DNA from: Bacillus methanolicus
GTDB lineage: Bacteria; Bacillota; Bacilli; Bacillales; Cytobacillaceae
Direction of reading: 5' to 3'
Length of the DNA stretch: 64,000 nucleotides
Assembly (NCBI RefSeq): GCF_028888695.1
Contig: NZ_PNFF01000001.1
Coordinates: 1,683,501 to 1,747,500 of the forward strand
Shown: positions 57,846-64,000 of the stretch, piece by piece
How positions within the stretch are numbered: the first letter of the stretch is position 1
Layout of the letters: every line of letters starts with the position of its first letter
Program-made: the position numbers and the translations under genes
The notes under the pieces: model-generated
Database searches by the model: none
What the model was told of the DNA's origin: nothing
What the model saw: the letters and a program-made list of their open reading frames with translations, nothing else

Positions 57846-57873
57846 GGACAAGATCGTCTATGAAGATTGCGTG

Positions 57874-58836
57874 CTAGATTCGAAATCCTTTTTCGATATT
57901 TTCTCCTGCTGACATTAGAACTGCAAGTTTGATTCTTGCTTTTTTCGAGTCATAATCCTTGCCAAGGACGGCTCCGCGCAGTTTCAAATCATAAGCACTG
58001 CCCCGATAGTCGTATGATGTATGAACCTGCCCTTCTTCAGCACTCGTTGTTACTACAACTTTTACACCTTTTTTAATCGCATAATCAATATCATCTACCA
58101 TTAATGGAGAAACCTGTCCTCTTCCGACACCTTCAAGAACAATTCCTTTCACTCCGCAATCTACTGCATGGCGGATAAATTTCCCGTCTGCACCGGCATA
58201 GCATTTAATAATATCAACTTCAGGAAGCTCATCCCCGATTTCATAACAATCCCGAATCAGCGGCTTTTGATAGACACTGACGACATCATTATCTATGATG
58301 CCTAAATATCCGTATCCGAACGATTCGAAACCTTGAAGGTTTGATGCATGTACTTTTTTTACATATTTGGCCGACCAAATACGTTCATTAAACACGATGA
58401 CTGTTCCAACATTATCTAAACTCTCGTCAACAGCTACATAGATCGAATTGCGAAGATTTGAATAAACATCTGTTCCCAAATCGTCCGGAGAACGTTGTGA
58501 ACCGGTGACGACAATCCGTCGGGTGTCTGTTACCGTTAAATCCAGAAAATAGGCTGTTTCTTCCAATGAATCTGTACCATGAGTGACAACAACCCCGCAC
58601 ACTGTTTTATCTTTAAAAACTTCTTCAATTTTCTTTTTCAAAACTATGAGTTTATCAAACCCGATATGCATGCTCGGAAGCTGAAAAACACTGTGTATTT
58701 CTATTTCTATATCAGAGGGCAAACGGCAAAGACTTGCTAGTTCTTCGCCTGTCAACTCCCCGGACGACAGCAGCCCGCTCTCAGTTTTTTTGCTCGCAAT
58801 CGTCCCGCCAGTCGTAAGCAACGCAACTTTTTTCAT
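57874..58836 (-). CDS. L-asparaginase
   Basis: Hydrolyses asparagine to aspartate and ammonia. The 320-residue protein has both catalytic threonine motifs, TTGGTIAS near the N-terminus and VTHGTDSLEETAYF, and no signal peptide, so it is a cytoplasmic enzyme. The ATG lies four bases after the ypdA stop, with AGAGGGAAG inside the ypdA end, so the two genes form an operon. In B. subtilis ansA is elsewhere, in ansAB; I therefore leave the symbol open. Confidence 0.93.
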   Translation of the reverse strand: MKKVALLTTGGTIASKKTESGLLSSGELTGEELASLCRLPSDIEIEIHSVFQLPSMHIGFDKLIVLKKKIEEVFKDKTVCGVVVTHGTDSLEETAYFLDLTVTDTRRIVVTGSQRSPDDLGTDVYSNLRNSIYVAVDESLDNVGTVIVFNERIWSAKYVKKVHASNLQGFESFGYGYLGIIDNDVVSVYQKPLIRDCYEIGDELPEVDIIKCYAGADGKFIRHAVDCGVKGIVLEGVGRGQVSPLMVDDIDYAIKKGVKVVVTTSAEEGQVHTSYDYRGSAYDLKLRGAVLGKDYDSKKARIKLAVLMSAGENIEKGFRI

Positions 58837-58840
58837 TCGT

Positions 58841-59818
58841 TCATCTTCCCTCTTTTTCTCGATTCAAAATAGCTTGTGCAATTTGTCCGCCATGGAATCG
58901 CCCATTTTCGATAAAAATTTCATTTGCATCGTTCCCGGCCGCAATGACGCCTGCGATGAAAATACCTTTTATATTCGTCTCCATTGTCTCCATATCATAT
59001 ACAGGCCTGCCTGTTTCTTTATCGATCTCGACGCCCATTGCCTTTAAAAACTCATGATCCGGATGATAACCGGTCATAGCAAAGACAAAATCATTTTTAA
59101 TTTCATATTCCTTGCCATCTTTTTCATACACGACCGTATCTTCAGTAATTTGTTTAACATGAGCCCTGAACTCCATTTTAATGATTCCCTTTCGGACGAG
59201 CGAATCAAATTCAGGCAATATCCATGGTTTAATGCTCGGAGAATAGCTTTCTCCACGGTAAAGGACGGTTACTCTTGCACCTGCCTTAACAAGTTCAAGC
59301 GCGGCATCGACACTTGAATTTTTTCCGCCAATAACAACAACATCTTGATCGAAATACGGATGTGCCTCTTTGAAATAATGGGAAACCTTTGGCAAATCCT
59401 CACCGGGAACATTTATGTAGTTTGGGTGATCATAATAACCGGTTGCAATAATAACATATGGCGCCGTATACATGCTCTTTTCTGATTGAACAAGAAACAT
59501 GCCGTTTTCTTGCTTGGAAATAGAAGTAACCTTTTCGAAAGAATGAATCCTTAAATTTTTCCGTTTTACCACTTCCCGATAATAGGCAAGTGCTTGAATT
59601 CGTTTAGGCTTATAGTTTTCTGTAATAAAAGGAACATTGCCGATTTCAAGTTTTTCACTTGTGCTAAAAAAAGTTTGATGAGTTGGGTAATTGTAAATAG
59701 CATTTACGATGTTCCCTTTTTCAATAACAAGCGGATTTTTGCCGATTTCTTTTAAAGAAATGGCAGCAGCAAGCCCGCAGGGTCCTGCTCCAACAATAAT
59801 TGCGTCTTCGTATTTCAT
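58841..59818 (-). CDS. ypdA: Bacillithiol disulfide reductase YpdA (Bdr)
   Basis: The 325-residue thioredoxin reductase-like flavoprotein has FAD-binding VGAGPCGLAAAISL, the NADPH-binding GGKNSSVDAALELVKAG, and the FIAGVIAAGN segment near the C-terminus. It lacks the CXXC redox pair of thioredoxin reductase; the Cys in GAGPCG is characteristic of YpdA and is used to reduce bacillithiol disulfide. ATG follows AAGGAGTG. It is transcribed with the asparaginase gene. Confidence 0.93.
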   Translation of the reverse strand: MKYEDAIIVGAGPCGLAAAISLKEIGKNPLVIEKGNIVNAIYNYPTHQTFFSTSEKLEIGNVPFITENYKPKRIQALAYYREVVKRKNLRIHSFEKVTSISKQENGMFLVQSEKSMYTAPYVIIATGYYDHPNYINVPGEDLPKVSHYFKEAHPYFDQDVVVIGGKNSSVDAALELVKAGARVTVLYRGESYSPSIKPWILPEFDSLVRKGIIKMEFRAHVKQITEDTVVYEKDGKEYEIKNDFVFAMTGYHPDHEFLKAMGVEIDKETGRPVYDMETMETNIKGIFIAGVIAAGNDANEIFIENGRFHGGQIAQAILNREKEGR

Positions 59819-59876
59819 CTATGTTCACTCCTTAACAAAAAATTCGAGCAAATTAACTTTCTTATTAAAGAAAAAA

Positions 59877-59899
59877 CTCCCATCAATTAATGATAGGAG
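59877..59899 (-). terminator. Terminator after gudB
   Basis: CTCCCATCA/TGATAGGAG (59877-59885 with 59891-59899, one G-U pair) followed by TTTTTTCTTT on the minus strand. Confidence 0.85.
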
Positions 59900-59964
59900 A
59901 TTCTCGTTCAAGTTTCAATGAAGAATCAATTTTCTGGAATACACTTCCATTATCTGTTTAATTA

Positions 59965-61242
59965 TTAAACCCAGCCTCTGAACCTGCTTGCTTCTGCCAT
60001 CTTCCGGACGCCGACCATATATGCTGCAAGGCGCATGTCGACTCTGCGTGTTTGAGCAGTTTCATATACATTATTAAAAGCTTTGACCATTACTTTTTCT
60101 AATTTTTCTTCGACTTCTTCTTCGCTCCAGTAATAGCCTTGATTATTTTGAACCCATTCAAAATAAGAAACCGTTACTCCGCCTGCAGAAGCGAGAACAT
60201 CCGGAACAAGCAAAATGCCCCGCTCCGTCAATATTTGGGTTGCCTCTAACGTTGTCGGCCCATTTGCTGCCTCAACCACGATACTAGCTCGGATATTGTG
60301 TGCATTTTCTTCAGTAATTTGGTTTTCTATAGCGGCAGGTACTAAAATATCGCAATCTAATTCCAAAAGTTCTTTATTCGTAATTGTATTATTAAACAAT
60401 TTTGTAACCGTTCCAAAACTGTCGCGGCGGTCAAGCAAGTAATCAATGTCTAGGCCGTTCGGGTCATACAATGCGCCATAAGCATCGGAAATGCCAACAA
60501 CTTTTGCGCCGGCATCATACATAAATTTTGATAAAAAGCTTCCGGCATTTCCAAAGCCTTGTACAACAACCCGAGCACCTTCAAGATTGATTCCTTTCTT
60601 CTTTGCTGCTTCACGGATACAAATTGTAACGCCTTTTGCCGTTGCAGTTTCACGGCCGTGTGAGCCCCCAAGCACAAGCGGTTTACCGGTAATAAACCCC
60701 GGAGAGTTAAATTCGTCAATTCGGCTGTACTCATCCATCATCCATGCCATAATTTGCGAATTTGTAAATACATCCGGTGCAGGTATGTCTTTCGTTGGTC
60801 CGACAATCTGGCTAATTGCCCGGACGTATCCTCGGCTTAATCGCTCCAATTCGCGGAAAGACATATTTCTTGGATCACAAACAATACCGCCTTTCCCTCC
60901 TCCGTAAGGCAAATCCACGATACCGCACTTTAAGCTCATCCAAATCGAAAGAGCTTTAACTTCTTTCTCAGTTACATTTGGATGGAAGCGAATGCCTCCT
61001 TTAGTTGGACCAACTGCATCATTATGCTGGGCCCGGTAGCCAGTAAAAACTTTAACAGAACCGTCATCCATACGAACCGGGATTTTAACTGTCATCATGC
61101 GTATAGGTTCTTTAAGAAGCTCGTAAACTTCTTCGGGATAACCTAGCTTTTCCAAAGCCCTATGAATGACAGTTTGAGTTGACTTTAAGACGTCATGTTT
61201 GTCCTCCCTATTTATATTTTCAGTACCTTTCTCGGCTACCAT
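59965..61242 (-). CDS. gudB: NAD-specific glutamate dehydrogenase
   Basis: Catabolic glutamate dehydrogenase (glutamate to 2-oxoglutarate and ammonium). The 425-residue protein has [16 protein letters not shown], catalytic-Lys segment [11 protein letters not shown] and [10 protein letters not shown], and the NAD fold [13 protein letters not shown]. The [14 protein letters not shown] stretch lacks the extra three codons that inactivate gudB in B. subtilis 168, so this copy should be active. ATG 61242 follows AGGAGG; it is monocistronic, between a candidate promoter at 61298 and a terminator. Confidence 0.96.
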   Translation of the reverse strand: MVAEKGTENINREDKHDVLKSTQTVIHRALEKLGYPEEVYELLKEPIRMMTVKIPVRMDDGSVKVFTGYRAQHNDAVGPTKGGIRFHPNVTEKEVKALSIWMSLKCGIVDLPYGGGKGGIVCDPRNMSFRELERLSRGYVRAISQIVGPTKDIPAPDVFTNSQIMAWMMDEYSRIDEFNSPGFITGKPLVLGGSHGRETATAKGVTICIREAAKKKGINLEGARVVVQGFGNAGSFLSKFMYDAGAKVVGISDAYGALYDPNGLDIDYLLDRRDSFGTVTKLFNNTITNKELLELDCDILVPAAIENQITEENAHNIRASIVVEAANGPTTLEATQILTERGILLVPDVLASAGGVTVSYFEWVQNNQGYYWSEEEVEEKLEKVMVKAFNNVYETAQTRRVDMRLAAYMVGVRKMAEASRFRGWV

Positions 61243-61297
61243 TTGTAAACCTCCTAAAGATATCACTATTCACGGATGTTGTCCGCTTTCATGACAT

Positions 61298-61325
61298 AGT
61301 ATACACTTTTGGTTAATTTATGCAA
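61298..61325 (-). promoter_or_regulatory. Candidate promoter for gudB
   Basis: On the minus strand TTGCAT (61325-61320), 16 bases, TATACT (61303-61298). The -35 match is weak; the -10 is good. Confidence 0.45.
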
Positions 61326-61592
61326 GATAAAAATACTGCCACTTTTCCGCATTTTTTGATTACTTCATGAAATCGCCTCCAATCCCATTGTTTAAGTAAT
61401 CTTCTGTTAGTTGATCTTATGTTCACTCTTTTTTGAAAATCAAGCAGACGTTTATTTTCAGATTCTTTCAATATTAATTGTTATAATAAATTTTGATTGT
61501 ACAGTTTGCAGAAAAAATGAATTTCATACTATTTAGCTTACCTCAAATTAAGTATTTTCTTACACAAAAAAGGTGCAGCCAAAAATAAAAAA

Positions 61593-61612
61593 AGGACGGC
61601 ATTTCCCGTCCT
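61593..61612 (-). terminator. Terminator after ypbH
   Basis: AGGACGG/CCGTCCT (61593-61599 with 61606-61612) then TTTTTTTATTTTT on the minus strand. Confidence 0.9.
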
Positions 61613-61614
61613 CA

Positions 61615-62202
61615 TCATATCGAAAAATAATGAACGAGTGTCTCTACCGCCTTTTCCTTAATAATTTCTTTCCCATATTCTAAAAGCCGGTGAATGCTGA
61701 TGATTGAAGGAGAACCATATTCAGCTAATATGGAGATCGTTTTATTCAAATCTGCTGAAGAAATATCATTCATATGCAGAAAATAGCGACCATTCATCGA
61801 ATACAAATTTCCGCCAAAAATATTCATGGAAAAAAGACGGATCGCCAACTGAATAATATCTTCAATATTTTCGAATTCAAATAAAACATCTTCATTACCA
61901 TCAACAGCTGTCACTTGCATTTCAATGAATCCTTCTCCTAAAGATTCCTCTTCTTCATCCTGCTCTTCCATCGTAACAATCATGACCATTCCTTGCGCAT
62001 GAAGAGAGAAAACTTCTACGGCTACTGAACCATGGATTTCAAAGCCAAACTCATTGCTTGCCTCATCAAGCATATCGTGGAAAAGTTGTTGCCATTTCAA
62101 GGAATCTTTCCAAATATCTTCCTTTGTCAAGCCTCGATCTGTTAAATCATCAAATGTAAGAAAAATTTTTATTTTATTATAAGTTAACCGTTCCAAGCGC
62201 AT
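61615..62202 (-). CDS. ypbH: MecA-family adaptor protein MecB/YpbH
   Basis: The 195-residue protein is a MecA paralogue: N-terminal domain MRLERLTYNKIKIFLTFDDLTDRGL, an acidic linker (EEQDEEEESLGEG) and a C-terminal ClpC-binding domain (FENIEDIIQLAIRLF ... LYSMNGRYFLHM). MecA-type adaptors deliver substrates to the ClpCP protease; YpbH is linked to competence and sporulation in B. subtilis. ATG 62202 follows AGGGGG; an ATG two codons earlier is also possible. It lies next to ypbG as in B. subtilis. Confidence 0.92.
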   Translation of the reverse strand: MRLERLTYNKIKIFLTFDDLTDRGLTKEDIWKDSLKWQQLFHDMLDEASNEFGFEIHGSVAVEVFSLHAQGMVMIVTMEEQDEEEESLGEGFIEMQVTAVDGNEDVLFEFENIEDIIQLAIRLFSMNIFGGNLYSMNGRYFLHMNDISSADLNKTISILAEYGSPSIISIHRLLEYGKEIIKEKAVETLVHYFSI

Positions 62203-62355
62203 GATCATGCCCCCTGCCGTGAACAAAAGCTCATGTTTTAGTTTATGAATAATTTGATTGTTGGTGAATTGTCTACCTTAGCTCATACGCCCCTTGAGTC
62301 ATTCTGCTTATCATGATTATATATTTATAGAGGTTTTGTGTAAACTGAATATGCT

Positions 62356-63120
62356 TTAACCATTTTTAAGTGTAATTAGGTGCGTTTCAGATTTTGCCCC
62401 TAAACGCAGCGGCAGAAGAGTTGTTCCATAGCCGTTGCTTATTAAAACAGTCGTTTGTTTCAGTTTCTTTACTTTTCCTTTTTCATATGGGCCATATCCA
62501 AAAACGTGAATTTGCCCTCCATGTGTATGTCCGCTCAAGACGAGATGAATCCGATGCTCAGTGCGGATTTTTGCCGTAATTCTCGGATTATGGCTGACTA
62601 AAATTTTAAAGCCGTCCTTCTCTGCTTCGCTTAACGGAAGATCAAGACGGTCCCTCCTTTGATTCATATCATCAATACCCATTAAGAAAAATTTTTCCCC
62701 TTCTTCCGACTCAAAAACTACAGTAGTATTGTCTAATATTTTAACACTATTCTCAAGCAAAATGGCATCAAGCTGATGATAGTCTATTTCATAGTCATTA
62801 TTGCCCCAAACAAAAAAAACAGGCCCAATTTGTCTTAGTTTTGATAAATTTGCCTTTACTTTTTCAAAGCTTACCCCTTTTTCCATAAGATCACCGCCGA
62901 TAATCGCGAAATCTGCACGGCCTTTTACTTGGGAAATGATTTTTTCTGAAACGGATCTGCGATGAATATCGGAGATAAAAAAAATTTTGACTTCGCCAAA
63001 ACTCTTCGGAAACTCAGGAAATAATAATTCCGTATTGATCACACGATTGGCAAATGCTTCTTTTATCATATAAAGAAGGAAAAAAAAGCAAGCCAAAAAA
63101 AGGATAATAAATAATTCCAT
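62356..63120 (-). CDS. ypbG: Membrane-anchored metallophosphoesterase YpbG
   Basis: The 254-residue protein has one N-terminal transmembrane helix (residues 2-20) and a calcineurin-like phosphoesterase domain with all motifs: SDIH, GGDLM, GNND, SHNP and GHTHGGQ. The substrate is unknown. The position upstream of ypbH supports the name. It lies 12 bases after a small membrane protein gene and is probably cotranscribed with it. Confidence 0.88.
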   Translation of the reverse strand: MELFIILFLACFFFLLYMIKEAFANRVINTELLFPEFPKSFGEVKIFFISDIHRRSVSEKIISQVKGRADFAIIGGDLMEKGVSFEKVKANLSKLRQIGPVFFVWGNNDYEIDYHQLDAILLENSVKILDNTTVVFESEEGEKFFLMGIDDMNQRRDRLDLPLSEAEKDGFKILVSHNPRITAKIRTEHRIHLVLSGHTHGGQIHVFGYGPYEKGKVKKLKQTTVLISNGYGTTLLPLRLGAKSETHLITLKNG

Positions 63121-63132
63121 AATTCCCCCAAC

Positions 63133-63534
63133 TTACAATTCATTGTTTTTAGCAAGAATGGTATTTTTAAAATCTATGGAAATCATACCATAGATAAAAG
63201 AAAAACTAAAAAGGACAATCGTTTGCCAAATCCCATAACGTGTCATGATGATAAAACTGAATATGACACTGTAATTAACTGCCAGTTCATAAATGGAAAC
63301 ATTCTTTCTGCGAATAAAAGCGAATGTTTTTTTTTCGATTCCTTCTCGAAGCAGATCCCCATTTGCGATTAATCCGATAAGAAAGACTATAGCAGCCACA
63401 AGAAATTCAAGCGGCTCCAATACGAACTCAGCAAAAAAATCGGAAATGACAAAAGGATTATGAATTGGCACCCAATTTATATATAAATATCCGCATATAA
63501 AACCCAATGCTAATTGTATCAATTTCTTCAACAT
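63133..63534 (-). CDS. Unrecognised small membrane protein
   Basis: I do not recognise this 133-residue protein. It has three or four hydrophobic segments (about residues 5-24, 40-58, 85-103 and 106-124), with a basic loop between (EGIEKKTFAFIRRKNVS). ATG 63534 follows GGGAGGG, a strong site; the frame is open seven codons upstream. It lies between ypbF and ypbG, where as I recall B. subtilis has no such gene. The short distance to ypbG suggests one transcript. Confidence 0.72.
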   Translation of the reverse strand: MLKKLIQLALGFICGYLYINWVPIHNPFVISDFFAEFVLEPLEFLVAAIVFLIGLIANGDLLREGIEKKTFAFIRRKNVSIYELAVNYSVIFSFIIMTRYGIWQTIVLFSFSFIYGMISIDFKNTILAKNNEL

Positions 63535-63614
63535 GAATAATCCCTCCCATACCATTTGTATGAAAGGGTTTTTTTTATTTTCTTAAAATTATCCAATGCC
63601 GCTTTAACAAATCC

Positions 63615-64000
63615 TTATTTGTTTTCATGGTATAAGTTGATATCGTATTTTTTTTTCATCATTTCAAATACGATATGGCGGTTTTTCCATTCCTCTTCTT
63701 TTTTCCATAAATCTTTGCTTTTATCTATAATTTCACACCTTAACGCATGAAATTCTTTTTCCGCTTTCTCTCTTTTCTCCCTTAATAAATTCATCAATCC
63801 ATAAATGCCGACGATGATGACAAGCAAATAAAAATTTACAGATTGATTCACAAACGCAGAAAACATCGCTGCAAAAGAATAAGAATATGGCTGCATCACC
63901 GTATAGTACAAATAGATAAAAAAGAAAAAACCAAGGGCGATCGTTAACCACATCACAAATAAATGCCTGTTTTTATAACTGTCAAATTTTCGTTTCCGTT
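63615..64000 (-). CDS. ypbF: YpbF-like DUF2663 membrane protein (5' end outside window)
   Basis: The frame continues without a stop to the right edge (codons for RKRKFDSYKNRHLF before the first in-window start), so the GTG and ATG near 63956 are probably internal and the gene begins outside. The visible 128 residues have two membrane helices (about WLTIALGFFFFIYLYY and FYLLVIIVGIYGLM) and a charged cytoplasmic helix ending FEMMKKKYDINLYHE. This matches my memory of YpbF (DUF2663), with the same gene position. Function unknown. Confidence 0.75.
   Translation of the reverse strand, partial: RKRKFDSYKNRHLFVMWLTIALGFFFFIYLYYTVMQPYSYSFAAMFSAFVNQSVNFYLLVIIVGIYGLMNLLREKREKAEKEFHALRCEIIDKSKDLWKKEEEWKNRHIVFEMMKKKYDINLYHENK

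Larger units (their letters stand above)
61243..61614. other. Non-coding stretch between ypbH and gudB
   Basis: About 370 bases with no supported gene. It holds the gudB leader and candidate promoter (61298-61325) on one side and the ypbH terminator (61593-61612) on the other. I see nothing else convincing in 61330-61590, which is AT-rich. Confidence 0.6.

Noticed and set aside
63615-63956. Complete short gene starting at the GTG/ATG near 63956
   Set aside because: The frame is open to the window edge and the upstream residues match YpbF, so it is taken as a partial longer gene.

Overview
This window is a chromosomal core segment of a spore-forming member of the Bacillaceae. The order dnaD-asnS-aspB-ypmB-ypmA-dinG, panDCB, the dapB-to-birA operon, qcrABC, the aro supraoperon, ndk, hepT-menG-hepS, mtrB-folE-hbs, spoIVA, gpsA-der, fni, cmk, ypeB-sleB-prsW, gudB and the ypb genes closely follows the Bacillus subtilis gene order as I remember it. 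The sequence is moderately AT-rich, and protein identity to B. subtilis looks like that of a related genus, not the same species. I cannot name the species. No rRNA, tRNA, prophage, insertion sequence or CRISPR array was seen.

Layout. At the left edge, a fragment of yppC diverges from recU-ponA. ponA converges on the ypoC-nth-dnaD cluster over a shared terminator. From there almost everything runs on the minus strand. Only recU, ponA, a YitT-family gene (20.5 kb) and a tiny ypzI-like gene (49.4 kb) are on the plus strand. Reading right to left, the minus-strand blocks are: ypbF/ypbG/ypbH; gudB; ypdA-ansA; prsW and sleB-ypeB; ypfA-ypfB-cmk-plsC; ypfD-fni; yphA-seaA-ypzH; der-gpsA; yphE-yphF; spoIVA; hbs-folE-mtrB; hepS-menG-hepT-ndk-cheR; aroC-aroB-aroH-hisC-tyrA-aroA; an unrecognised gene followed by ypiA-ypiB-ypiF; qcrA-qcrB-qcrC; ypjA-ypjB; a YugP-like peptidase; ypjD-dapB-mgsA-bshB1-bshA-cca-birA; panB-panC-panD; and dinG-ypmA-ypmB-aspB-asnS-dnaD-nth-ypoC.

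Functions. The genes combine aromatic amino acid and histidine biosynthesis, pantothenate synthesis, menaquinone and isoprenoid synthesis (hepST, menG, fni), the menaquinol-cytochrome c reductase, and bacillithiol synthesis (bshA, bshB1) with a bacillithiol disulfide reductase (ypdA). There is also a large sporulation and germination set: spoIVA, seaA with its small partner, ypjB, sleB and ypeB. Many genes start with TTG or GTG, supported by ribosome binding sites and by family alignments recalled from memory.

Points that stand out: the tryptophan operon is missing from its usual place between aroH and hisC although the TRAP gene mtrB is present; panB has a structured leader ending in an attenuator-like hairpin; a 39-bp tandem repeat forms two arrays in opposite orientation around ypeB-sleB-prsW; a roughly 120-bp palindromic element occurs twice; an unrecognised, apparently degenerate amidohydrolase-like protein lies beside aroA; and PonA carries a low-complexity Gly/Asn tail made of 16-residue repeats. 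I did not find a clearly new multi-gene system. The rest looks like conserved Bacillaceae core genome.
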